A stretch of DNA of 64,000 nucleotides from Sparassis latifolia (lineage: Eukaryota; Basidiomycota; Agaricomycetes; Polyporales; Sparassidaceae), in the NCBI GenBank assembly GCA_018466975.1, contig CM031560.1:2418001-2482000 (forward strand), given 5' to 3'. Positions 1 through 10,950 of the stretch are shown one piece after another. The first letter of the stretch is position 1. Each line of letters begins with the position of its first letter. The notes beneath the pieces are model-generated. The model was not told the origin of the DNA and ran no database searches. It saw only the letters and a program-made list of their open reading frames with translations. The position numbers and the translations under genes were made by a program.

Positions 1-287
1 CCTGCCCTCTTCCCGGATGCACCGCTGAGGTACCTCTGACGACCAGCGAGTGGCTGGCCCGCTCACTCGCTTTGCGGTCTGTTTTACTGCAATGTATTGA
101 TCGTAGTATATCCATCGCGCAGCTGGTGGACGACTGGTTGAATTGCAAGTGCAAGGAAGGGGAAGTGAGACGTAAAGAAGGCATAGAGGGTAGGTGGATC
201 GTGTGCAAGGTTCCCGTCAATGCGTGAAATATGTGATGTTCAAGAGATACACCTCCCTTCACGTTACATTGAATATAATTTGGAACA

Positions 288-1213
288 TTATGCTGCATTC
301 TTCCTCATGAGACCGAACTTGTTGACTACGACTTGGACGACATCTTTCCATTCGGTCATGGCTCCTAAGCCTGCGCATGGTGAGCAAGATTTCGGGAGTC
401 CATACCATAGAACTCACCAATGTCACCGCAGGCGAGGGTCTTCCCGATTGGACCGACTACGTCGTATCCAATGACCTCACGTACGACGCGAATGTGCTCG
501 CTTGTAAGAGGATGTTCATACATCAGGGTGTTCATGGCGGGAAAAACGTATGTCGGTGTGGTAGGTGCCAGAGCGCGCAGCAGTGAAGTCTAAACGGGCA
601 GCAGGGTCGATTTTCTTGCCAGACGAGGAGATACAGAAAAGCCGTACCGCTAGATTATCGCATATACCACTCGCAATCTTTGCGAGTGTATTTGCTGAGC
701 AAGGCGCAATAATGACGATGTCGGCCCACCTCCGCAACTCAATGTGCAGAATGGGGTCGCCGATGCGAAACGCTCCCTGCGGCAAATGTCACAGAGGCAA
801 TAAAACATGGTAACTATACGCACATCTTCTGTCCATTCATCTTCGTCTCGCCACACTCGAGCGCCTGCTCTCTCCACGGCGCCGACGTCGAAGAATGCAA
901 GGAAGGCTTGGTCGATACGACCTCGACTTTCACTGCCCTATACTGCGGGACGAGTATCGACCATCAACGTAAGGAATCAGCCAAGGTCAGCATCCAGACA
1001 ATGCATGCAAGAGTAGTTAGCACCGACGGACAACAACTCAGACACTATCAGGGGGGCTTTGATGGATGCCACGCTGCCTGTGGTCATTAGCAGAACATGT
1101 GTGCACCCCGGCCTCCTCTCATCCTCGGCAAGAAATGTCCTCTTCACCATGTCGCAACGTTGAGCAGCAAAACTGGCAAACTCTTCGGTAGATTCGACCC
1201 CCGCGATTGACAT
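288..1213 (-). CDS. Phosphopantothenoylcysteine decarboxylase (Hal3/Sis2-like flavoprotein), one apparent frameshift
   Basis: This flavoprotein family decarboxylates 4'-phosphopantothenoylcysteine in coenzyme A synthesis. Read on the minus strand, exon 1 (from ATG 1213) encodes the flavin-binding start TTGSVASIKAPLIVSELL. Later exons give GDPILHIELRRWADIVIIAP, SANTLAKIASGICDNLA, TSLLRALAPTTPTYVFPAMN and TLMYEHPLT, and end in ACGDIG-LGAMTEWKDVV before the stop at 288-290. The substrate-binding PAMN motif is present, and introns with GT..AG ends restore frame at three of the joins; the exon 1/exon 2 donor (GTCGGT) is less certain. Near position 905 the frame jumps: VKVEVVSTK is in one frame and FLAFFDVGAVERAGARVWRDE in the next. 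This fits loss of one base in an AAGGCC-like run. The gene is either a recent pseudogene or a good gene with a sequence error. Confidence 0.85.
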
Positions 1214-3695
1214 CCGTGACCAGTCACGTGGGCACCGTCACTGTTCGAGCCTCACCTCACTGTGAGCAACGGCGAGCTCACTATGTGGGATCCAGGCGCG
1301 GGGGCGCCGTCACTGTTTTTCGCGACGCGACCCCTCACCATCTCGAGCCTCACAATCTCCCGCCTCACCTCACTGTGACCATCTCCCGCCTCACCATCTC
1401 GAGTGTCACGATCTCCCGCCTCACCTCACTGTGAGCGACAGCGAGCCGCACTATCGGAGCGATGCCTGCACACGACGGGGCTCACTGTTTCTCGCGGAGC
1501 AATTTGATCCCTGCACCCATTCTCGAGAGCGCCCTCAAAGCGCGGGCCTCGCAATGTTTCTCACGGAGCGACACCTACTGTGTCGCAGTCTGGCATACTG
1601 CGCGAGGCGTGTGTGCATTCTCCTAGACTTTCTGGACAGAGTCGCGAGTATGCGACATGTACGCTAGAGCCGCCGCTCCTGCTACGTCATGTCTCTTCCC
1701 GTGTACACCTCTCATCGTGGTCATTTCAATGTAGCCGTCGCGTGTACAGCCCACGCGTCGCCCGCCGAGTCTCAGGCCGAGTGTGTGCTAATTCTCCCAG
1801 ACCATCTCTGGACAAAATTGGGAGCACGTGACGAGGACGCGACACCCCGCCCCACAGCGACGAGCCCGAAGAGCGCCAGGTACGGCGGCCGTTAAAAAAT
1901 GCAAGTTGGCATGTCACAGGTCACACCCTGTGAACCTAAGGTCATTGGAGTACAGTAGTTTCTAGGCTGTAAAGAGGTTGCATCCACGGCATTGTAAGGG
2001 CAGTCACAGTCTTTGACATTAGCCCAGGATTAATGTTGAGACTTTGGCACTGCTTAGGCACTGGTGGCAAATGCTTATAAAATGCATATCCAGTGGCAAT
2101 GCATGCCCATATGTACATGGTTTACAGCAATGGGAACTGTGGTGGGGCTCTTTTTAGGAAAGTAATTGACCGTTGAGGGTATGCAGCTATTGGAATACAT
2201 GTACTAGCATTAATTCTAAGCATGTTTAGATAGTACATCTATGACCACAGCAAACACAGTCCTGACATATGTGAGCTCGAGCAGGAGCACCCATCCCCTA
2301 TGCTTGTGCACACTTAAGCCCTACAAATCCCAGGCAAACAGTTTGAGGGTAAATCACGGGTTTCAGTGTGTGAATTTGTGGGCAAATCACAGCTGCACAG
2401 TGTTGCAGATGTGCAGCCATCACTCGTGCCTCCTGCTCTAGCTCTAACCACACATCCCCTCATGATATGCTTCTTGATGTGTGCACGCACACTCGCCGTT
2501 CATGCCATACTGACACAGGTTCTTCCAGACTGAGTGCATGCAGGCGATAACTGGCATGTACAAGGTGACAGACCCACACAAGGGAGGTCAAGGGTTGATG
2601 CTTTCCCAGTGTCAGTGGCCAAAACTTGTGAAGTGCATTGACAGATGAGAATGGTGTCTTGGATAAAACACAACCCAAAACAAAATCCTCCTGAGGTCAC
2701 TGGACTTGAACAAAGTTGGGAAATATTCCTTAGTGTATTCAATGTAGTAATTGCTTGGTTACCTGGTAGTAATCAAGTGTAAGAGAGTGTGTGTGAGTAA
2801 GACGGAAAGACTGTCTTGTATTAAGACAGAGAGTATGACCAAGTAATAAGTGGCCAAGTAAACAGATGACCGACTGACAGATGACTGAGTTATGACTTGC
2901 TTGATGCCTAGGATGCTATACCTGAATAACACTGTATTCAGGTAAGTATGAACTTGAGTATATACCGACTAGTGACTACTGGGGTGAGAAGAATGTCCTA
3001 TACTTTTAGGACAATATATTGTGAGGTTGATCACTACTACTCACTCGGCTGTTAGGCCATGGGTCACAAGCACATGAGGAGCTCATGTGGTTGGGGCCAT
3101 ATATTTATACTACACAGTAATTCTAGGAGATTCCAGTATGTTCTCCGACATACCTATGTGCTGACTAATATATGTTTCCTGATTGGGAAACCACCAGCCC
3201 TAACACAACAGAATTCCTCTGCAAGTCCAAGTGGACTGCCAGGGTTTATATACTAAAGAAGGTGAGAAAATCTAAATAATAGAAAAGTGCCTTCAATAGA
3301 AATAACAATAGAAAATGTGATAATAGGAGTCTGAGTCATAACAATAAGAAATGACTCTGGATAAAAAGAAAATAATTACAGTGCCGCAAAGGTCTGGTCA
3401 TGTACAACTTCACACCCTCCTTTTCAATACCTATTATACTACACACACTACTAGTGACTTCTCTCCCCCTTCCAGCCTCTCCAGCCCAAGCTGTGCATAA
3501 GCATCATGTTCACTTCAACCCCCTCACCAGCTCCCTCACTAGTTAGCTATGTCAGTACAATGTCTACCATAGGGCCCTTGCAGACAAATAAATTTGAAGC
3601 CAAAAAAAAATGTTGAGCTGCGAAACTGGCAAACTTTAGGTTGATAATAGCAAAAAAAAAAAAAGATGAGTGACCAAGAGACAAAATATATCACT
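1214..3695. other. Noncoding stretch upstream of the decarboxylase gene
   Basis: I see no convincing gene in this stretch. It holds a degenerate 56-bp tandem duplication near 1334-1436 and moderately AT-rich DNA with short dispersed similarities such as repeated AAATCAC words around 2340-2390. It also has A-runs at 3602-3610 and 3650-3664. A short stretch at 3611-3636 resembles part of decarboxylase exon 1 (about 1159-1184). The short open frames present have no recognisable protein character. Confidence 0.6.
1334..1436. repeat. Degenerate ~56-bp tandem duplication
   Basis: The words CTCACCATCTCGAG, CACRATCTCCCGCCTCACC and TCACTGTGA occur twice in the same order, starting near 1334 and again near 1390. 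Extra partial copies of TCACTGTGAGC lie just upstream around 1256-1268. No function is evident. Confidence 0.6.
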
Positions 3696-3696
3696 A

Positions 3697-3800
3697 GCCC
3701 ACCGCGGGGGTCGAACCCGCAGCCTTCAGATGGGAATTTTGGCGGGTTCGACCCCCGCGCTTTAAAAGTCTGACGCTCTATCCGATTGAGCTAGGCAGGC
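3697..3800 (-). tRNA. tRNA-Lys (anticodon UUU) with a 31-nt intron
   Basis: Read on the minus strand, the 7-bp acceptor arm GCCTGCC pairs with GGTGGGC, with two wobbles. The D arm is GCTC..GAGC, the anticodon stem is TCAGA/TCTGA, and the T arm is GCGGG-TTCGACC-CCCGC. The anticodon TTT lies at 3764-3766. A 31-nt insertion at 3732-3762 sits one base 3' of the anticodon, the canonical position for nuclear tRNA introns spliced by the tRNA endonuclease. The intron contains an 18-nt perfect inverted copy of the T arm (3742-3759 against 3703-3720). This is unusual and could compete with the normal fold. Confidence 0.9.
3732..3762 (-). other. tRNA-Lys intron carrying an inverted T-arm copy
   Basis: The 31-nt insertion lies between anticodon-loop positions 37 and 38. 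Its core GCGGGTTCGACCCCCGCG on the plus strand is the exact reverse complement of the T-arm segment at 3703-3720. In the pre-tRNA the two could form an 18-bp hairpin with a loop of about 21 nt, sequestering the whole T arm. Confidence 0.85.
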
Positions 3801-4204
3801 TTGTTCAATCTCCCTACATCATTATATTTATACGGCTGGAGCGTAGTTCGGTAAAGTGCTAACGAAAGTACATTAATATTTCGAATAGCTACACTTGCCG
3901 GCGAAGGCAGTCTAGCTGTGTTAGGTCCACATGGGCTCCAACCGTACGAGAAGATTGCACAAGTTTGCTTCAAGGCAGAGGAGCGCATTCTTAGCAACAC
4001 TGTGCATGATCGAGTCCATGCACCGGGACATTTCTTCTACGCAATGCATGACCGATCAGTGGGGCATCGGCGTGCAGCCAGCCGCGTCTGAAGTGCACCA
4101 TCAGAGAGCATCCTGATCTTCTTCCATGGGAGCGCGCTTCGGTGTTAACTCCCGTCGTCAGGACAGTGCGAAATACGCGGGCGGTCGTCACATCCTGCAG
4201 CTCT

Positions 4205-5012
4205 TCAGGTCGTGGTCAACCTTGTTGGAGCGATGTTTCTACGAGACGAGAAGCTCTCGTGCGCTGAAATTCTCCAACGATAGACGTCGTGAAGAGTCGT
4301 CCAGAGGATCCGAGATCGCGGTACGACTGCTACGCATCTTAGCTTGGTAACTTCCCTGGACAAGGTGTGGATACGTACACGTGAAGCACGGGCAGTGGTA
4401 AACATATCGGGGAGAGCCCCGACGTGGCCGGCAGTGAGATTCACAGAGCGTGTTCACAAGATCCTCGTACTCCCCGGGTGTGAGGAAGAGCCCCCACCGG
4501 CTGAAGGCGACCTTCGCGCGCTGCAAAGTGACTCTTCGAACCGGGGGGGGATGCGAGCACGTTCGTCCGAGCGTCCGAATATCGAGGGTCACCACAGCTC
4601 GCAAACAGGATCACGCGCTCCAAGAGCTTGGCCGGATGTCTTTCAGAATCGAGTTCCAGAACCCGGAGTACCAGTACGTGTTCTGCGCTTCGCCAATGAT
4701 CACAACACCATCTTCGCCGAAGCCCCTGCGTTGCAGCAGCCACCCTCGGTAGCGGTTATACTCATAGCGGATAGACTCCGGCCACGAGCCAATCCAGCAC
4801 ACGACCGTGTTCGGCTCCTCAGCACGAATGTGACCGAACAGCAGTGCAGCCAGAGTGGTCTTGCCGCTGGCCAGCGTACCCCGAACCTGAGTACCTTTTG
4901 AGTCAACCGCTCTTACAATAAAGAAGGAATATGCCCGAATGAAGTGATAGCGGTTGAGAGCATCATACAGTGCAGCGACGGTCTCGGTTCGTCGGATGTG
5001 CGCTGAGGCCAA
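4205..5012 (-). pseudogene. Frame-broken P-loop ATPase remnant of the basidiomycete Crinkler-like type
   Basis: The remnant runs through several minus-strand frames. The first, starting near 5012, has a Walker A loop RGTLASGKTTLAALL, then CWIGSWPES and VVIIGEAQNTYW. In intact relatives, as I recall them, the last motif reads IDEAQ, so the Walker B aspartate is glycine here. A second frame continues with RVILFASCGDPRYSD. A third has GLFLTPGEYEDLVNTLC and a fourth NLTAGHVGALPDMF. The order of these pieces matches the large basidiomycete family often annotated as Crinkler-related NTPases. At least three frame changes and a damaged Walker B site make it a pseudogene. The family name is from memory; the P-loop is directly visible. 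Confidence 0.6.
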
Positions 5013-5745
5013 GTATTAGCCCCCGTCTAACTGACGACCAAGGAAAACGCACGGCCAAGAGGTGGAGGACTAGATGCGTCGTCCACAGCACGCTATAGTA
5101 ATAAAATCAAAAAACCACACATTACAAAAATACGAAGTTAACTCAACCGCCACTTTCGATCGCGTCACAACAACCACGAGAACGCGCACCCTATCCCGAG
5201 GAAACTGCGCAGGACCGCGCGGCAGGCACTTCATGCAGATCGCCGACTTCGCCTGCGATATCCTCCACGTCTTTCATCCGTAAACTCCCCCGCATGAGCT
5301 CGTTATCGACAGCGGGTGTGTGCTGCTGCTGCTGCAAACCGATTAAGCACGATGTCGATGCGAAATAACATACCGCCCGCCAGCTTGTACAATGCGCAAG
5401 GGGGGCGCTGATCCCGAACCCTTCCGCTCGTCGGAAGATCTCCGCCCTTGCCCGGCACCAGTCCACGCGCTGGGCCTTTGAGACGATGACTCTGAGTGTC
5501 AAAGGACGACGACAAAATTCACATATCATATAGTGGATCTGCGACGTGTCGGCCGATATGACTGGTACTGCAACTTCATGAGCGTACGGAAGTGCGCTGC
5601 AGCCGAAGCCGGGGTGTTCAGGGAGGATATCATATGCAGCATTGAGGTCGATCTGCGACGTGTCGTTTGCCATGACTGGTACAAGTTCGTACGAGTGCTG
5701 CAGCCTAAGCCGGAGTGAGGAAGTAGGGATAACAAAGGAACCCAT
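5013..5745. other. Flank of the pseudogene with an internal duplication
   Basis: An open frame covers 5191-5745 on the minus strand but has no recognisable domain. A diverged direct duplication of about 113 bp is visible: GATCTGCGACGTGTCG occurs near 5535 and again near 5649, with related flanks (GACTGGTAC, then GCTGCAGCC.AAGCCGG) in both. A short CTG run lies at 5325-5337. This may be the decayed 5' part of the neighbouring pseudogene, or unrelated DNA. Confidence 0.4.
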
Positions 5746-5899
5746 CTACTTATGCCTGGCGCGACCAGCCTGCTTCTTTCGTCGGATAGACATATGCGGG
5801 CTTGTACGAAGCGGGTAGTTTAAAGGGGAGCGGAAGGCGCAAATGAAAATGCGGATACCCCATTCTGAGTGGAAATTGCTATATGCAGACGTTGGTGCC

Positions 5900-8613
5900 G
5901 TGTTCGTTATTGAGGTTGTGCGCGTTGGGTTGGAGCTGGACGACGGGGGATGCGACGAGCGCAGGGACGTAGGTTGTCTGTGGTGAAGTACGCCCTGTGG
6001 CTGCTGGAGATCGCCGGTGCGGGTGCTGACTCGCGGTCTTCTGGAGTCTGCATGCTCGACCCTTTGACTGAGTGCCACGAGCTGGTGCCGCGGCTGGAAC
6101 GTTGGACGGTGCTCGACAGTGAGCGGACGTCGAGAGACGTGCTCGCGTCCGCTGAGGCGCAACACTGAAGGCGGGGTGTAGTACCCACGATGATGACGTT
6201 GACGGACGATCGCGTGGGTGGCTTTGCGGTGTGGGACGGGGCAGCCGCGCCGCGGGGAGAGGTATGGGCGTGCCGTAGTATTCTGGCTCTGCAGTAGTTG
6301 GTGCACAATATATATTTGTTCACTCACGTTCTGCATCACCCGCCGTCACGCATCCGGTCTCTTTAGTGTGTTGAGCGCACGAATGATGCGTCACGTTGGT
6401 GATCTGCAGTCCGGCCGGGCGGAGGGCGTGTGCGTCTTCGATGTTGCGTGGCATGCGATCGCGCACTGCGCGTTCGAGGGGGCGAGGTGAGACGAGGACG
6501 CGGGGCGCGGAGGACGAGTAAGGTGAATTGCTGCCAAGTCAGCATGCATCGCGCGTTATCAAGGTCGAAACATATCTGTGGACCCTGCGGGCCTGTATGC
6601 AGAAAACGTAGCGTCCGTGTATGCGGAACGGTTCCCCGGCGCTCCGCGCGTTGTGAGCTTCGCGGGTGTGCGCGCGCGAGAGGTGCAGATGGAGGGAAGG
6701 ATGGACACGGGCGAGAACCGGGGAGCGGACGCGCCTGAGCTGGCAGAAAAGGGAGAGGGAGACGATCGGAGGTTGGGCTGCTGGAGGAGAGCACGGAGGC
6801 GGCTATTGGATATGCATTTTGGGGTCGTGTCGACGTCATCTGCCGCGCTCCCATTGGTTGGCCGGGGCACCGACAGCGAGCGACGCTGGGCGCGACAGCG
6901 AGCACACCGCCGCTGGCCGCGCGGGAGACGATGACAGAACACTGCGGTCGCTGTAGTAGCACCGCAGCTCTGAGCGTGGCAGAGAAGGGTGGGTGTGTGA
7001 GACTGGTGCCTGCTATATAAGGAGCGCACAGCCAGCGTCCGCGTTGGCAGGCGACGACCACGGTGCCAGGTCCTCTGATCCCCTCGATATCCCCTTCAAT
7101 CACCCGCATCCGCCTCGCTTGCATGGCTCTGGCAGCCGCAGCAGCAGCAGCGTCTCTGCGCGCGGACGCAGATTTCGACCGCGGACTGCAGTCGTCCGTT
7201 CTAGATCTCGAGCGCTCCTCCCCATTCCATCTCCATATTCTCCTCCTCGGCCTCTCCGCTTCTCTCTCCGCCCAACCCGTCCTCAATACACTCTCCGTCG
7301 CAGGCCCCGGCCAGAAGCGTGCTTTGAGCAGTCCGCTGTCTCTGTCAGCGGGCTCCCCGTATGGTTTTGCATTCGTGAGTGCTGACTTTCCTCCTTTACG
7401 TCCCCGCTTGCGTCATGTCATCATGGCCGTGGGGAATATCCTGCGAGGGTCGCGATGATTGCTATCCTCGCCGAGGAAGCTCGGGGTGGTGTGCCCCATG
7501 GACAGTGCGTCTGCGACCGTTCTGCCACGCGAACTGCCCCGCTGAGACAGAGGACGAGCGAGGGCGGGGTACCGTCCTCTCCACCTGTCCGTACCTCCTT
7601 CTCGTCGTTTTTCCCCATTACGTCTCTGCGAGCTTCTCGCGCGTTGAGTGCCGGCGTTCGCAGGCGTCGCCCCATCTGACCCGCCTTCGATGCTGCAGCG
7701 ACCCACCGGGTGCGAGTATGTTCCCCAGTCGGGCCCATTCTCACTACTGGGGAAGTTCGTTGAGACGCCGACTGTTGCGGGCACGACGTCGTGATGCGAC
7801 CCGTTCATGACTCATTCTCTGCCCTCGTATGCGCGCGGGTCCAGGCAGAAAGATCGCGCGTTTCGGGGTGGTGGAATTCTGCTTCCGGATGGCAGATGGG
7901 GCAGGGACGTCACATGACGTCCTGAGGATTTTCATTCTTGAGGCACAGAGATGGAACGGACGGGGGCAGGCAGATCTGACGCATTGCCATCTCTTTCCCA
8001 GGTGCGCTATCGCTGCTGCTGCTCGCCCCTAGCGCGTCGTCCATTCCCCGAGCGTGCTCGGCGTAAAAGGCAGCGGATCCCTCGCAGAGCCAGTGCACGC
8101 TGCAGGATGGTGAAGAAACGGCGCTCGGTGCAGTCGCTCTTCGCGACGGTGGTGCAGCTCGCGAGCGCGCCAGACTCCCCCGCGAGGCCCGCGTCCCCGT
8201 CCCCTCGCACACACGCGCGCACGCGCACACGCTCCCGCGCGAGCTCAGCGGCGACGCTCTCACCCGCGTCCCCCTCCCCCTCCTCGTCGTCGTCGCGCTT
8301 CGGCTCAGTGTCGTCCCTCCCCGACCTCCCGCTACTCGCACTCGGGACGGCGCGCCGCCACTCGCCGCCGCCCGACCTGCTGGACTCGGACCCGTTCGCG
8401 AACCTGTCGCCCGCGCCGTCGGAGCGCAGCCCGCGGCTCCCCCCGCTCGATTTCTCGGACGCCGCGCCGGTGTCGCCCCTGCGCTCGCCGCTCGCGTCGC
8501 CGGTCCTCCCCCGCCCGGCCGAGCTCGTCCGCCCCAAGTCCTCCGGCCAAGCCCAGTCGGCGCACACCCGCCCCGCGTTCCGCCCGCGCCCGTCCCTCCC
8601 GTCCCTCAACACG
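5900..8613 (+). repeat. Segmental duplication, copy 1 (promoter and first exon of the RA-PH gene)
   Basis: The segment matches about 14960-17772 in direct orientation. From about 6757 to 8613 it is nearly identical to 15927-17772, differing by scattered single bases and three small gaps (3, 2 and 6 nt) that fully explain the offset change from 9170 to 9159. Upstream of 6757 the two copies are still alignable but much more diverged, with many indels. Copy 1 includes the same TATA box (7011-7020) and start codon (8107). It breaks off abruptly after AACACG at 8613, while copy 2 continues into the full gene. Confidence 0.9.
7013..7020 (+). promoter_or_regulatory. TATA box, copy 1
   Basis: CTATATAAGG lies in the duplicated promoter and is identical to the box at 16183. 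It is followed by pyrimidine-rich DNA and a GTGAGT donor near 7375 that could start a 5' leader intron ending at the CTTTCCCAG before 8001. Confidence 0.55.
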
Positions 8614-8820
8614 CGAGATGAGAAATATATATATTTTTTCCAAGTGTTACAAGTGCGTATCCAGCGAGATTCCTTGAGTCCTCTTTCCCCCTCCTTCTGC
8701 TTCTTTGTATGCGCGAGAGATGACCCCGGAGGGAATCTCTCGCGGATTCTATCTACTCTATCTACTGGTTTTGCTGTCTACGAGGAGTACCGGGCTAGAA
8801 GACCTAGAAGAACTGCGTGA
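8107..8820 (+). pseudogene. Truncated copy of the RA-PH scaffold gene (N-terminal exon only)
   Basis: The frame starts at the same MVKKRRSVQSLFATVVQLA as the complete gene at 17272. It keeps the Ser/Pro-rich N-terminal region up to PSLPSLNT (8613). Beyond the duplication break it reads through unrelated sequence for about 69 codons to a stop at 8820, so it lacks the RA and PH domains and the first splice donor. It still has a full copy of the promoter region and could be transcribed. I regard it as a partial gene duplicate, possibly making a short chimeric protein. Confidence 0.7.
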
Positions 8821-9000
8821 GGGAGCAAGAATGAGGGGAAACATAGACATGAACAGAATGACGAGGACTTGCCGTGGCCGAGCACTCGTCATGGTAATGA
8901 TTACTCACATGCCTATGAACGGCCTTCACGCCCTTCTCCAACGGAGAGGCATGCGGTAGATGGTGTGGAACAGCACGTTGCCACACCTGTAGAATTCACA

Positions 9001-10950
9001 TATTAGTATCACTGCGGAAAACAAGAATACGAGAGGACTTATAACGGACGAGGCACACGGAACTGAGCCGCGTTAGACTGGAGCAACGAAAATGGAAAGG
9101 GGAGGACTCGGCGCCACGAGCCAACTTCATTCGGCACATGCGATAGCGACCAGTGGATGAGGTGAGTTCATACTTATGCCGAGTAGCAGCCTTCGCACCC
9201 TCGTACAAATGGAGTGGAGAAGGGGTAGTGCGGACAGCGTGATCCTCACGGCTGTGAAATGCACCGAAACAGATATCAGGATCAGTGAGGGAAAAAAAGC
9301 AACACGAGGGACCACTTACAATGCCAGCAACTCGTGTCCGAGCACTGCAGAATCCAGCAATGGAAGCAGGAGGAAAGATGAGGAGACTCCGCACCGCGAC
9401 TCGGCCACTTGAATGGGCACACGCGATCGTACCTGTATTAGTATCAGCGCAGAAAAAAGAATACAAGAGGACTTACAACGGACGAGACCAGACACGCAAC
9501 CGAACCCCACAGGCTGTGGCAAAAAACGAACACGGATGAGCTTGACTCGGCGCGGTGAAGAGGCCTCAGCGTGAGATGCACTTATATGCCCATTCGCGCC
9601 CTTCGTAACCTTGTACAATGAAACGGAGAAGCAGTGGCGGGGAGAGGGCGACGTCGACACTGCATTGCCAGGGTGACCTTTGTCCCCGTGAAATACACAG
9701 AAACAGATATCAGTATTGGTGGGTGAAGAGGCAATACAATGGACCACTTACGATGCCAGACTCGTCACCGCGAGGCTACTTGAATGTGCATGTGTTCGCA
9801 CCTGTAACATGGATACACCGCGCACGAGTGTATCTATGAGTGGATCAGCATCCGTAAACGAGAAATAAACACGACGACTTACAATGGAGATCACAGACAC
9901 TCACCGCTCGACCCAAGTCCTCCCGCAGAAAGGTAGTCAGTACGGCCATCTCGCCGGATGGCGAAATCTCAATTTGCAAAGGGCGCAGTCTAGCGTGGTG
10001 GCTCTTATATATATGAGCGATGGATACTTCGTGACTCCCTCACCGCACACACACCCATGTCGCCGGATCGCCAAAAATCGAGTTTGCAAAGTGGATACAC
10101 TTGATGAACACGGCTATTGTCTTGCAAAAGCATGACCCCATCAGTGACAACAAAAATAGTAATAGAGGACTTACAATGAAGCAGACACTCACACCGGGAC
10201 ACTGCAGACTACAGCGACGAAAGCAGAGGAGTAGAGGAGTACTTGATGAGACTCGGCACTGTGAGACAGCTTGCATTAGGGCATACGACCTTCCCTATGG
10301 TATCAATGCACCATGCGAGATGAGGACTTACGACGCACCACACCACATCACATATCTCAGCTGCACAAACAAAATCCTTGCGATGAAGAGTATACCATAG
10401 CCATCTCGCCGGATGGCAAAATCTTGATTTGCAAATGGTGCGGTCTTCAGTGGCAGCCGATATATCCATGGGCAATGGAAGACTTCGCGACTCCTCCACT
10501 GCACACCCACCCATGTCACCGGACGTCCAAAAAATGAGTTTCCAAAATCGAGATAGCCGACGAACAACGCTATCACCTTGCAAAGGTATGACCCCCTGGT
10601 CCGGCTCGCCGGATGATGATAGCTATCGTCGTTGTTCACCATACATAGTGAGAAGTGGAAGCAATAACGACGGAGGATATGCCGATCTTGCTTGTCAGTG
10701 GTAGGAATGGTCCGAATGGTACAGGGGAGTCGTCTTGCCGGACATTGAAATCTGGAATCACGAAAGGCAAGGTCTTCAGCCATGGCATCTACAGGCACAA
10801 GTGACGGATACTTCAACACACCATCACCGTATATACACCCATGTCACCGGACGTCCAAAAATCGAATTTGCATAGTGCGTCGTTCACAAATGATGCTACT
10901 GTCTCATAGAAGCATGGCGAGTGCCGCTCGCCGGATGACGATATATACAG
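9001..10950 (-). repeat. Tandem array of ~330-450-bp modules carrying minus-strand splice signals
   Basis: Related blocks recur in the same order. ATTAGTATCASYGCRGAAAA opens units at about 9002 and 9436, 434 bp apart. CAGATATCAG recurs near 9270 and 9706, and each occurrence is followed by GGACCACTTAC.ATGCCAG. A second block type with GCCGGATGGCRAAATCT and CACCCATGTCRCCGGA recurs near 9950, 10405 and 10735. Most modules contain a CTTAC trinucleotide context that on the minus strand is a consensus GTAAG splice donor, with CTGAT/CTAAT branch-like sites and AG acceptors nearby. No conserved protein reading is evident across modules. The array could be a minus-strand spliced RNA, or a protein gene with exons too degenerate to recognise. 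Confidence 0.65.

Noticed and set aside
1334..1436. Possible CRISPR or centromere-type repeat
   Set aside because: Only two degenerate units with no spacer structure and no extended array.
6363..7286. 307-codon minus-strand open frame, and its 496-codon counterpart at 14963-16453
   Set aside because: They lie antisense across the GC-rich duplicated promoter, have Arg/Ser/Pro-biased composition and no domain, and contain the TATA region of the plus-strand gene. Most likely chance frames, although a spliced noncoding transcript remains possible.
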